A DNA stretch of 64,000 nt from Colius striatus (lineage: Eukaryota; Chordata; Aves; Coliiformes; Coliidae), in the NCBI RefSeq assembly GCF_028858725.1, contig NC_084759.1, positions 95,500,362-95,564,361 of the forward strand, written 5' to 3'. Positions within the stretch are counted from its first letter, which is position 1; every line of letters starts with the position of its first letter. Below, piece by piece: positions 40,013 through 53,500 of the stretch. The translations under genes and the position numbers were made by a program. The notes below the pieces were generated by a model, which saw only the letters and a list, made by a program, of their open reading frames with translations, made no database searches and was not told the origin of the DNA.

Positions 40013-41314
40013 AATATGTTCTTCAATGAACAAAGGGACATAAAATTTATAAAATTAGATCACATCTTCAAAATTAAAGAGACCCAACAGTTGCTTGTTA
40101 CAACAAACAATAGCCCACGTGAAGCTCCAAACCAGTTTACTCTAAACCAATTTCTTCATTAAAAAAAGCTACTCAGAAAGGTTACATCATAGGAAGAATC
40201 TGGTATGTAAATTGAAACATTACTGCAGCATATCCACATAATTTGTACTGTTGGCAAAATGAGGCTAAGCTGAAAAAGCTCTGAATGACAAGCATCTTCA
40301 GCATTTGTTAAAAGGCATTTTCTCTACTTTGATGGGTCCTTCCAATTACAGAGGAAGTTTTTTCCTTGTTAAGAGATTCCCATCTCTAAATACAATTCCA
40401 TTAGAAGTAAATATCTTACACTCCTGGTTATTTAGCCATGGAAAAAAATATTGATTACATATATGCCTCTTAACATGCCTTGTCATTACAGTATTATTTA
40501 GCTTCTTCCCGCAGCATACATCTAGTTTGGACCTTTGTTGTTTTTTATCCTAAATGCAGTGCAGAACAATTTGATCTAACCTCTATTTACAAAGAGCTTT
40601 CAGTATGAAATTTTTCTTTACAGTAAAGTGAACCTCCTTCCTGTCTTCTTCCCTCCCCATCCATGCCCAGATTACCAGAGTGCTGTGAATGAAGAGCACC
40701 GTGATGCAGGCATACAGGTATGTGAACAGGCAAGCGGGCACTGGGAGCATCCTGAAGCCACAGCTACACGGAATTCTACAAGGAGGCTCAGGAGAGCCAC
40801 CTCACCAAGGAGCCACCTCATACCATCTCTCTGCATCTTTTACTCTGCACCTGCTGGGTCAAAAAGCACTGCCCCAAGGGAGCTTGGAAGAGAATGTCAG
40901 AAAAGTTCTTTAAATTATGTACAGCAACTATTTCCTTCTGCCTGTGTAAACATTGTAAGGTTCAATACAGGAATTTAAGGCTTCTGTCACAGTACATACT
41001 GGCACCTCTAAGACAGCAAGAAACTCTTCTGGCAAGCAGAGCAGGATTTTGCTGAGGGTAGTGGGTTCAAGTATATGAAGTATCCAGATTCACTTCCCTT
41101 TACACAGATGATATTCTTTGTACCACGTGATGAAAAGACAGTCAAAATGGCGTAAGGTACAAGAAGTCAATTGTGTTTTAACTTCAGGCAGCTTGCAGCA
41201 AAGAGGCTATGTAACTTCCTGCTAATAAAGTGCAGGTTTGGAAATCTGAAGACAAAGATTTCAAAGTCACAATGTCCTCCTGGCAATGACTTTCACAATA
41301 AAAAAAGTGAAGTG

Positions 41315-41320
41315 TTTATT
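41315..41320 (-). terminator. IFNAR1: Proximal IFNAR1 polyadenylation signal candidate
   Basis: TTTATT on + reads AATAAA on -, only about 40 bases after the stop. It would give an extremely short 3' UTR, so a more distal signal such as 40007-40012 may be the main one. Confidence 0.3.
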
Positions 41321-41360
41321 ATGCTTCCAGCTCCATGTACAAATCTTATTTTCTTAAAAT

Positions 41361-41588
41361 TCATACCATTTCCTTTTCTTGTGTTTCTTCTGATGTTTTG
41401 TTCCCTGAATTATCGTCATCGTTAGAGTAATTTCCTGAATCTCGACTGCTCTGTTTAGAATGCTTATAGTCTTTAAAATCAATTTGGTTTGCTTCTTCTG
41501 TTATGATAGTCTCTATTATAGAACAGTTTTCTATTGGTTCTTCTCTAGTTGGCAAATAAGGACTCCTGAAGAGCTGTCCTGTAAAACC
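41361..41588 (-). CDS. IFNAR1: IFNAR1 terminal coding exon 11 (cytoplasmic tail)
   Basis: Acceptor TTCTTGCAG. Residues 493-567, TGA at 41363-41361. It contains [29 protein letters not shown] and KTSEE. The DSG degron and the acidic run after it are the strongest matches to mammalian IFNAR1. The intron just upstream carries an LTR 96 bp from this exon. Confidence 0.96.
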   Translation of the reverse strand, partial: GFTGQLFRSPYLPTREEPIENCSIIETIITEEANQIDFKDYKHSKQSSRDSGNYSNDDDNSGNKTSEETQEKEMV

Positions 41589-44500
41589 CTGCAAGAAAAG
41601 AGATGAAGAGTCATACACAATATCTAAATAATGATTCCACTTAACACCACTGCTGTACAAATCAGGTTTATTGTATTCGTAGCATGTCATGGTTTAGCAA
41701 GGAGCAGCTTTTGCTTGGTTTAGCAAGGAGCAGCTTTTGCTTGGGAGTTGCAGTGAAGACCCGGTAAAGAGTTTTTGGACTCTCCCCCAGCTACTGGGTT
41801 CAGACCCACCTCCGGCTCAGCTGGGCAATCTGGCGCCTCTGCCATCACTATTTAGGGACAGGAATTTGAAGTGCTGGCAGGAGGTGTAAGAGTGATACAA
41901 GATGGAGGCAATCACGTGAACCCCACAGTCAGAGAAGGAGGAAGGAAGGAGGAGCACCAGACCAGAGACCCCTCTGCAAGCCGTGGTGAGAACACAGGCT
42001 GTACCCCTGCAACCTATGGAGCCATGGCAGGACTGAGAGCCCCCAGCAACCCGGACGGGCGAGAGACTGTGTGGGGAGACAGCCATGGCACAGGCCGTGC
42101 TGGAGAGCCTGTGCACCACAGAGCAGCCCCACACGAGAGGCAGAGAGGAACGCATGTGCGTGCGCCTGTGTGCCTGCCTGTGTGTGCGCGGACTTGCCCT
42201 CCTGCTCACGGGCAAATGGCGGAAGCTATCAGCAATAGACTGACTGAAACCTCCACTCCCTGCCCCCCCTAGGGGGAGGTGGAGGGGAGGAGGTAAAAAC
42301 ACCGGGATCAGGGCTCTGAGCCCGGGAAGAGGGGAGGAGTGGGGAGGTGTTCTTAAAGGGCTGGTCGGACTCTTCATTGTTGTACCACTCTGTGTTGTTT
42401 TATTTTGGTTATGTTTTGGGGTTTTATGTTTTAGCTGGTGTTGCATTAAACTATTTTCTGTTTTCTTCCCCAAGCGAGTAGCCTGCTCTGTTTTGTCCTG
42501 GACCTTAAGCGGCAACTAAGCCCTCCCTGCCCTTTGGCAATCCTCAGGTCTTGGGTACTTGAAGTCTAATCACGGTCTTTTGTTCCCTGATGGGCCTAAA
42601 CCATGACACAGCATCACAAGGTTTTCCACCTATATTATGCCAGTGGTTTCCCCAAGTTCAGAAATGCAAAGTTAGGACAAAGTTTAGTTGCATTCATATA
42701 GTCCAACATTGAAGAACGACTTAAAAAATATTAACTCCTTTGTTATGCTAATAGTTGTCAATCATCTATATAAGTGCACTGTTTCACCCATTGCAGCCTT
42801 ATGAGGCCACAGGAGAACTAAAGGAAAGTCTTTACTTAGACCACTTTGAAAGATTACGTGGTAGCCCAGGAATGACAGGTGTGTGTGTATGAAGCCTACA
42901 TGTCATTATCAGTTATACAGCAAAATCTGAAGCAAGATAGTGAGTTGCTGCAACGTACCAAGCCATATACAGCTCTCAATAGGACACTGCTGTCTGTGAC
43001 TTTAAATCTGACTTTAAGTCTATCCTCTGAAGAGGTAATTTCTATGAAATCCATCAAAAAGGGTTCTAAACATGCATTGCATTAATTACATTACCAGTGT
43101 TCTACTGAACGAGCCAGGTAAAATGCTGCCTTACAAGCAAATGAAGTTCACATTAGCCTTTATAAACTATAAGACCAGTTTTTAATTACAGCTTCATTTG
43201 GCAAGCTTTGTATACTACATATCCTAGGAGCTTCGGTAAGAAGGTGACCTGTTAGGAAGGCCATATGCTGCTCAACATGAATGTACCAAGAGATACAGAA
43301 GGAATGACAGTGAAAAGCAGTTCTTGCTCCGTTTCAAAATATACCTATGCTTATGAGTTGCACTGTTGATTCCAGAACAGGATCCCTACTAAGCAGTACT
43401 TGTGCCAAGCTGACCTGGAAGCGAGACAATATCTGCCTTTTCAGAGACCACCCAGGCCACTAGGTCAGAGAAGCATTTGCCGCCTGCTACACTAACATTT
43501 CCTCAAAAGATCAGGCTTGCATTTTCGCCACCTCTTAGTTTTAAAGGCTGACAAAAAGGCTAGAGCATACTCATACCACGTAACACAGTGGGAAAACATC
43601 TCTAGTCTCACACAGCAGGGCAAAAGTATGTTACCACACTGGGTAGTCATGTGTGCTCTCTGAAATGAAGGATGGTTAGCAATGCTTTTACACAGATAGA
43701 AGAAAAACCATAGAAGTTATAATATTTGCTAATTCCAAAATTGTAGAACTTGATAGTACCAACTCCTTCCATAGGAATTCTAGCACTTCATTAAAACCTA
43801 CATGATTTATCTTGGTATACCCTTAAGACCACAGGATAACAGATAAACACTTTATCATAATCTTTCCTGTTCATTTTTCTAAAATTACATCTGCTTAATG
43901 ACTGAGAAAAATGTCACATCTTACCTCTATGTTCAAAGGAGGTTGGCATGATGGAAAGAAGACGTATTTGATTTTATTGTAGGCTTGATACAGGGCAAAA
44001 ACAAGCAGCGTGGCCAAAACCAAGACAGCAATCAGTGCAGATACAAATGTTGCTAGAATGATCAGAGGTAAAAGTTTATCTAGGATAGTAAATAAAACCC
44101 AATTAGTCTAGGTACACATAAACCACAAAGACTAAAGAACATATCTCCAAATCTGCTCCAGTATTTATCATAAAAATTCACATTTCTGTAGTCCTGTGCC
44201 CAGACACAATGATCACTGCAAAAGTGATGCCATCCAATATGGATGAAAAAAATGGACACAGATGGCAATGTGTGCTCACAACCCAGAAAGCTGACCATAT
44301 CCTGGGCTGCCTCAAAAGCAGTGTCCAGTAGGTCGAGGGAGGTGATTCTGTACATCTTCATCACTCCTATGAGACCTGGAATACTGCATCTAGTTCTGGG
44401 ATCTCTAGCCCAATACAGACATGGACCTGGCTACAGCAGGTCCAGAGGAAGGACACAAAGATGGTTATAGAACCTTTAGAACACCTCTCCTAGGAAGAAA

Positions 44501-47500
44501 GACTGACAGAGTTGGGGTTGTTCAGTCTGGAGAAGACTCCAAGGAAATCTTTTTTTGTAGCCTTTCAGTATATAAAAGTGGCTTATAAGAAAGACAAAAA
44601 TGTTTTTTACCAGAGCCTGTAGTGACAGGACAAGAGGCGATCGTTTTAAGCTGAAAGACAGTAGGTTTAGGTTGGACATAATGAAGCAGCGTGTTACTTT
44701 GAGTATGGTGAGGCACTGGAACAGGTTGCCCAGAGAGGTTGGGGTGCCCCATCACTGAAAAGTGTTCCAGGCCAGGTTGGATGGGGCTTTGAGCAACCTA
44801 GTCTAGTGGAAGGTTGGCAGGGGAGTTGGATTAGACAATCTTTCCAACCCAAACCATTTGGTGAGTCTATAGTTCCTCTATTACTCCAGTAACTGTGAAA
44901 AACCTTCTATTAGCCCACGCTCAGTTCTGGGGCTTAAGGAGAAGGAGTTTACGTGAGAGAATCCAATTTTTGATAATAAAATATTGTAAACCTTTTCTCT
45001 GTGTAGTCATAAGCTATTCAGTGCTTAAGTTCAAGTGTCCTGCAAGCTTCCTTCTCCCTCCTACTCTTTTACTTTGCAACATGTTCTCTGACACTATCCC
45101 AAACAAACTGAAGGGAGTTTGAACATACTAAAATTAATATATACCAGAAGACACTTGACAAGCAGTTCTGATGAGACAATCAGGCCTTTTTTATCTCTAT
45201 TTCCAGTTAGAATAAATGAGCAAAGAAAGAAAGATTCCCAACACTGGGATATAAGAACACATGGGAAGTACAAGGTGTGATCTGTATGACTGTATCTCTC
45301 TATAAATACTCTTGAATGTACCACTTGTGTCTTAAATAGGCTGATCAGGACAGAAGGACATGGTGAAGACTAGTAACAGACCAAAGAATATCTAAGAAAA
45401 TCTAAGAAAGCAACATTTGTTTCTTTTTAGGCTTGATAAAAACAAAGCAGTGAGGACTACACCGCAAATGAATTCTAAGAGCTTCAGATGTAATAACAAT
45501 ATCATTTTCTCATATTTTCTTAGCTTGAAGCTAGTTTGGATATTTGGTGATTTTTCTGGTGTTACAGCCTCTTAAGAGAAGATAAATGGCTAAATTAAAT
45601 TCAAAAGGTAGATTGTTCTTACACTCTGAATGTAATGCATCTACAGATGGATTACATTGTGCACAAAGGTGAACTTTCAGCTATGAGCCTGATGATTTGT
45701 CTCCTCACACTTTAGCACAGGACTTTAAAAAAAATTAATTCAGTGACAGAAGAATTAAGCCAGTTTCAGTGATAAAATATTTTTGAAAACATGGCATTTA
45801 CTAATTACTTACACCCTCTAAAAATATCTTAGAAGCACTGGAAATTAAAACCTGACTGTTAAGTTGCTTTACAGAACTAAGTTAAATTCACAGTCATTAC
45901 AGTTATTACCTGAGATGGTTTCTAAACTGAGTTGTGTCATTTTGAACAGGTCAGAACAGAAGCAATTTAACAGTTTAGCTACAAGACAGAAGACAAAGCA
46001 GCAAAGTGACAGACTGCTGATAGGGATCTCTGCCCAAGTAGGTGCTAACTCCATGAAGCCATTAAGTCCTGCTGCAAATACTTTTTTAATTAGCAAGACC
46101 TGAACAGGTCTATAAAGGGTTACCAATTTTACTGCCAGAAGTGTAACAGTTCCCAAGCTCTTCCTACCTCTGGGTGTTTCGATGCATTCCTCTTTGCTGT
46201 AAGGACTGCTTTTGTTGTAAACTCTTGAGAGTGCTTGTACTTTTACACAGTACAAAGTTGAAGGTGTTAGATCAGAAACTGACCCTATTGTCTGTTTTAT
46301 CTCTTTAACTTTGATTTCCTCCTGAAAACGAAAAATTGGAAGAATAAGATGCATATAAATAGTATAAAAGTCACTCCAATTGATCAGAACTTTGGCCTCT
46401 GCTGAAGAAGTAATTCTGTAAGAGGTTAAGAAGACATTCTTCATAAGATTCTGTGATTCATCACTGAGATTCAATAAAACCGCACAACTCTCTCCTAAGC
46501 AAAATACATTCAGGAAATATTAATCTACAAGAATCTATTGCTTTCACCATACTGAAATTTTACAGTTCAAAATGATGTGCAAAATGAAACTTCCTCTTGC
46601 AGTTTGTTCTTTTCTCTCCTTCCATGCATTTATGCACACACATTTACTGATTACTATAAAATATTTTACTATAAGAAACATTTAAAGCATAGAGAAAGAT
46701 CCATTAAAACATGAGCTAAAAGCATGCAAGACCTCATTGTTTTATGATACATACAGCTATAAAACTGCAAATACAGAAAGAAAAGAATTTGAGGGGCTGG
46801 AGGCTACGTTAATTAAGGACAGCCCACAGAGTCACACCATAAAAACGACAGCATCACCAGAGTTCCACAACTTCTATTGAAAAGTGAGCTGTTTAGCAGC
46901 TTGTACAATACTCAGTGCAATTCTGTAAATCCTTACATGGGGCCACACCAAGGCCAAAAGACTAAAATCTCAATTACTTTGTCATGAAAGTTGTCTTGAA
47001 TAGACTTAAAAAGAAAATCTTTCAGAAAGAAAACTCCAACCAAACTGATTGTATGGTTGATGCACCAAGTATGTGCCTCTTTTGAAAATAAGCTTCTCGA
47101 GGAGAACTCAAACTCAGTACTTAAGTTGTAACGAATTTCATGTACTGTTTTAACTGTTTAACTAGCTCATACCTCATTATTAGACGAATTCTTCCAATAC
47201 AGAATCCTGTAGGACAAGTCATAATGATCCCTCCAGACTTCACTCTCAGGTCCTCCTGGAGGAGAAATTTGGATGTGGAGGAAAACATCATTGATGTCCA
47301 GCTTTACACCAGGGGGGCCTATTTCATCTTACAAAAAAAAAAAGAAAAGAGTTAAAAATAAGACTGAAAGAACTAAAATTTAAATATTGCATAAACTACT
47401 GTAATTTGAATCTATATAAACTTTTAGGAAATATATAATTGGAAGCCTAATGACTAATAGCTTTATTCAGAATCTCAAGTCTTGAGAAATATTTCACTTA

Positions 47501-50500
47501 TTTTCCCTTTCCACATTCATATGTTGCCTCTGCAAGTTTCAGTGACATGAAATACGTGGTCGATGGGATTAACTCCATGCAAGCCAAAAAGAAACTACTG
47601 AACACTTCTTAATCTTATCAGGATATGAGCTCTCCCTTTCATATATACCCTCTTTTCACAGTTATAGTACAGTGGAAAAGTGAGAAGCGTTACGGTCTTT
47701 GTTTTCTTTTGTTGATTTATATATGTAAGTCACTTATTAAATAATTATCTAATGGCCAAGAGCTTGGACAAGGGAAAGTTGACATATAAAACAGCTATTG
47801 ATTCCAATTTCAATATGGAAGGCAGTAGAATATTACCCTACATATTAGATAAATGTAAAAAATGTTTAAGATTGGTAACTTTTTTTAAGTCGAACATTTT
47901 AGTAATGTCACTTTTCTCACAAAATCAAAAATTGCAATAAAGATGAACATTACTAAAGTTTCACTCTGGAGAGTGTTACATATTTTTCACTTAGCTGTCG
48001 CTATCATTTATGACTGCTTTTTTGCAAAGCTCTTCAGGTTTGTACGCCAATGTGATACTGTTGCAGCACAAACCAGGGGTGCACTGTGCTGGGGTAGACA
48101 GGAGGAGAAATCAGAAGCAGTGGCTTCCCAAATTGTTTTACTTTGGCACTGTTTTTGAGATATCAAGTGTGCCCTGTGAAAAGCAGAAGTCAGACTAGGG
48201 ATATTTCTAACACAATCTCACACAGTGATTCATGTAGTACACAGTGAGTTTACAAAATGCCACAATGCTTTATGTTTTAATTCTGTAAAGCAAATTATGT
48301 GAATCTAAATATAGTGAAACATTGCCTCTGCTGAAGCGAGAAGACCATAAAAACACTTTTAACTTGATGAGGCCAGGATTTGCAACACAGTTTCTGTAGG
48401 GGAATTATATATTCAGTTTCATTAATCTAGTAAGTTTCTTTTTTTGCAAATAGCAGCATTAGGTACAAGTTTGTTGAGAAATAAAAATTTAAGAAAACAC
48501 ATTTGCTTACTTGTTATCAGAGGATCTACTTTTACTTCATTAGACAAACATGATCTATTATATTCACTCATGGCCTGCACACGGATATAATAAAATCCAG
48601 AAGTAGCAGTGATAACAGGTGATAAATCGCATTGTGTGTCAGTGATGTTTTCACATCCAGGTACATTGAACCACTTCACTGAGTAATCATCATGAAGCTT
48701 CTTTAGATACCCACTGTAAGAGACATTTTAATAGTTCTTAATATGAGGTCCTTTAACTTTGCAAAACCCACAAAAGCATGTTCACTTATCACAGAAATCC
48801 CAGACTGGTCAGGGTTGGAAGGGACCTTTAGAGATCATCCAGTCCAACTCCCCTGCAGAAGCAGGTCCATCTAGATCAGGTCACACAGGAACATGTCCAG
48901 GCGGGTCTTGAAGACCTCCAGAGCAGAAGACTCCACACCCTCCTGGGGCAGCCTGTGCCAGGGCTCCCTCACCCTCACAGTGAAATAGGGCTTATGTTTA
49001 ATTGGAACTTTCTGTGTTCCAGCTTTTTTTCCATTAGCCCTTGTCCTGTCACTGGACACAAGAGGGAAAAAGTGATGCCCCAACCTTTTGACATCCACCA
49101 TTTATATACTCGTAAATATTAATAAGATACACTCTCAGTCTCCTTTTCTCTAGACTAACCAGCCCCAGTTCCCGCAGCCTTTCTCATAAGAAAGATGCTC
49201 CAGTCCCTTATCATCTTGGCCCTGCACTGGACTCTCTCCAGAAGTTTTCTGTCTCTCTTGAGCTGGGGAGCCCAGAACTGGACACAGGGCAGAATAGAGG
49301 GGGAGGAGAACCTCCTCCTTGACCTGCTAGACACACTCTTCTTGATGCACCCCAGAATGCCACTGGCCTTGACGTGACATGATGGCACATTGCTGGCTCA
49401 AGTTCAGTTTATTGTCACACAGGACTCCCAGGTCTCTCTCTGCAGCGCTGCCCTCCAGCAGGTCAATCCCCAGTCTGTACTGGTACATGGGGTTGTTCCT
49501 CCCCAGGTGCAGGACTCTTCTGCGATATAGGTTTGATTTTTAATTTTGGAAGAATTGGGCCTCTTACAAATTTCTCATAAGTTAAAAATCTAATATTCTA
49601 AATATAACTGGAATAATGAAGTTAACTGGATTGGGAGTAACCAATTAGTGCTTTAATCAAGTCCCCATAGAAAAAGTATATATACTGACTTTAGAAATTT
49701 AAAAAATATAAGTTAAGATTTTTCATACAGTTCTTGGTTGATTATTTTTTGTCAGGTCAAAAGAATATCACAAGAATGCAGAAGAGGCATCTCTCCTCTT
49801 CAAATAATCATATAACAGTAGGGACTGGAAGGGACCTCTAAAGATGACCTAGTCCAACTCTCCAGCTATGCAAGTTCACCTAGATCAGGTTACATAGGAA
49901 CGCATCCAGGCAGGTTTGGAAACCTCCAGAGAAGGAGACTCCACATCCTCTCTGGACATTTAGATGCTAGCCATGATCATGGTATGACAACTGGATATTA
50001 AGATACAAGTTTATAGATATGATGGGGATTTTTTCCCCACGTTGGGGTCTGACCAGAAGCAATCAAATATGCTGAGAATTGAAACTTTGAACACGGGCAT
50101 TTTTCCTCACTTCCAATCATCTAATTTCTTCACATTCAAAAAAGATACGAAGCAATGCAAACTTCCCATCTCTTAAAAATGCTACTTAGCATGTGTTTAG
50201 TAGTCCATTCCATCAGGCTTTTAACACTCCTAAAAGAAATCTAGCATTCTGAAATCGTAGGATATAATGTTATACATAATCCTTTTTAAAACTCACTGTC
50301 TCCAGATGAGGTACCCAATGTTTCAATGAGTATGTTAAGCCACTTTTGCAAAGTATTTAACTTCTAATAACTATTTGCAAAATACAACAGATGGCATTTA
50401 GAATGACATAACCTGTTTAAACAGAGACATGGAACTTAACTCACGTGAGACACTGCACGTTGTAGCTTGTATGTTGTTTATACCGATTCCTCCAATGTAG

Positions 50501-53500
50501 ATAAAATTTCATGTTCACAGCAAGAACGCTCACATTTGTTGCACAAAGTAGGTCATTCACTGCTCAAAAATGAAAAGAAAAGGAAATCTACAGTTACTAA
50601 AAAGCTTTACATTATGTACAGCAATTTCTCACAGAATGGACATCTCATGGAAATGGTCATGGTACACTTTCAATAATTAAAAAGAAATTGTTTATTTTCA
50701 GTATAAAGATGGCTGACCAAAGTCTGTGATATATACAGAATATTAAGCCTCTAGTAAAAAACACAGACAGTTAAAATCAATTAAGAAAAAATTAAGTACA
50801 GAAACATTGATATTTGTGGGAATAAAGTCGTTCAGCAATAATTTGACGTGAAAAATGTATGAAACACAGGCGTAAACATAAAGTAGTTTTGATGTGCCAT
50901 CTGTTCAAGCTAATGTTTGACTTCCTACATTTTCACATCATTTCAGGAAATAAAAAACCCAAACAAACGTTTAAAAGTACTTAAAACTGACACCTGAACA
51001 GAACACAAAAGAATATAAATTTAGCCATGAAGTACAAACAACAGTGGCTAACTGCCACTGAGCCATTCTTCAGAAACTGTAACAATAAATTCATCAAGCC
51101 TTACAGGAAAACAGGATTTTTTTCAGCTTAGTTCAACTTTATATGCATTAATTTAGTGCCAAGTATATAAAAGGCTTTTGGTTTGCCTACATACATATTC
51201 CTTTCCTCCCGATTTCAAGTCATAAATTCAAAAATATGCAATTTTCTGAAACACAAAGTAGCTTTTGCAATCCAAAATAACAGACAGAATTCGCCTCACA
51301 GCAAAAACCTTTCTGTATTATAGAAACTCCAATATTGATAGGTGACATTTTATGTTGCTTTAGAACAGAAAACATATGGAACTGTTGAGATTGTTGTTGT
51401 ACCAAAATGAGCAGGAACTTGGTACCTCTGCATATGTCTATTGCTTTGGAACAATTAACCTTCCAACAGTTTAAACTGAAGTAATAATTTTAAGATGAAA
51501 CAATTTTACTCTGTACCTTTACGGGTGGTTTTGACACATTGAATGGGACTGAATAATCCTTCTTTCAAGTCCAAAGGAATAGTTGCTTGAACTTTCAAAC
51601 AGTAAGTGGTGTCTGGAGCAAGATCATCAATTACATCAGTAGGAAAAATACTTTGACTTCTGGACTGTAAGAAATAATTGCAAACAGCACATGAAGGTAA
51701 CTGTTCTTCCTAATGACAGGATTTTTTAAAGTATCTTTTTCCTTCCCCAGGTTTCAGCCCATTTATGTAACATGCCATAAAAAAATGCTAAAATAGAGGA
51801 TGAGGACAATATATGAGCTGAACAAATGCTAAAGGTAAGTTTCCAACAGCCACGTGATAGAGAGGAAGGAACGTGTCATACTCCTTTAACAACTGAAAAT
51901 GAGGAGAGATTGTGGCACTGCTCTATGTGACACAACTCACCACACAAACATTCAGGCACATACTTGGAAGAGAAATAGTACACTTCCACACCTCAATTCA
52001 TTGAACAAACACTCCCTTCTCCCCCTCCTGCTTTTGGTTTACTAGACTTGTCAGTGACTAACCTTTTTACACAGCTTGTACTTAACCCTTTGATGTGTGG
52101 TGATTATGACCAGTTCTTCCAAATGAAGAGAGCTGTCTCTTCAGTTCCTACTCTAATCCAGCTGGCACCCACTCCCCCTAAAATAATTAAAAAGAGGCAG
52201 ATTGTCTCATTAATATTTACAAATATCTAAATGGTGGGTGTCAGGAGGTTGGAGTATCTCTTTTTTCGATATCTAGCAACAGGACAAGGGGCAATGGGAT
52301 GAACACAAAAAGTTCCTTTTAAACATAAGAAAAAACTATTTCACTGTTCAGGTGACGGAGCCCTGGCACAGGCTGCCCAGGGAGCGTGTGGAGTCTCCTT
52401 CCTTGGAGGCCTTCCAGACCCATCTGGATGTGGTCGTATGTGACCTGATCTAGGTGGATCTGCTTCTGCAGGGAGGTTGGACTAGATGATCTCTAAAGGT
52501 CTCTTCCAATCCCTGCTGTTCTATGATTCTGTGACAGTCTCTACCTTGTTCTTTACTGAATAGCTGCACTTGCTATGCGAGATGAGACACATCTCCTGGC
52601 TTAGAAACTAGTTCATAGTTACAAGACCTCAAAAGAATCCCTAAAAAGTCCCAAACCACAGTATAGAAACAAAGAACTTAATGACACAAATAGCATTTAA
52701 CAGAAATACTAACTCATACCACAAAATATCTAACACAATCCTCTAGCAAAAACAAAACCAAGAAACCCCAAGAAACATCCCCTCACATAAAACTGCATAC
52801 CAACGCTTATACACAGTTATATAATTAACCAATCCCATTTTAGAGCAAGAAACAAAGGAAAACTCTGCTAGTTATGTTAAGGCTAAAAAGCAAAAACAAG
52901 AAAAAAAGAAAAAATCATCATACCACTGCATTTGAGGAATTTTCCCAGATAACTGCATTATATTTAAAATGTATATCACTTATCCACATTTTTTGGACCT
53001 GATCTGCTTCTGGCGGAGAAACTTTAACTTTTATGACTCCATTTGTGGACTGCAACTCTATTCCTGGGGGACTGATCTGAGCTGCAAATATTAAAAGAAA
53101 AAAAGTCAAGCAGGACTATTTACAGAAAACACACCAAAAAAAGGTCATTCTCATTAATAAAACCACAGCAACAACCTGTAGTATCTTATTTTTTATTCTT
53201 TTGAGGAACTAACAAGACAGCAGTTGCCTACAGGACTTTGGTTTCCATAAATCTCAAGCAGCATCTAATAGCAATCTAATCTAACAAGCAACCACCATTA
53301 CCTGGTTCTAAAATGTGAATGTTTTCTAGAATCTGCAATTAAAATCAATTTAAATTATTCTACAATGTACAAGGCAAGAAACTTAGCTGGAACAAATCAA
53401 TCCAACACTGAGAAAAGGCTTCAGTATGCTCTTCAGTATACTGTAACTACTGAAAAGTCATAAACTCATGAAAACATCTCTAGAAGACCACTGTCAAAAA

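Larger units (their letters stand above)
38985..41360 (-). other. IFNAR1: IFNAR1 3' flank and probable 3' UTR
   Basis: Sequence downstream of the IFNAR1 stop, free of recognisable repeats for about 2.4 kb. The 3' UTR probably occupies its upper part. Candidate AATAAA signals on - are at 41315-41320 and 40007-40012. Confidence 0.45.

Noticed and set aside
42160-42195. Alternating GT/GC stretch as possible regulatory repeat
   Set aside because: It is part of the LTR, short and imperfect; no independent evidence for a function.
41817-42515. 232-codon - strand open frame
   Set aside because: It lies inside the antisense LTR in IFNAR1 intron 10 and is not retroviral or cellular protein.
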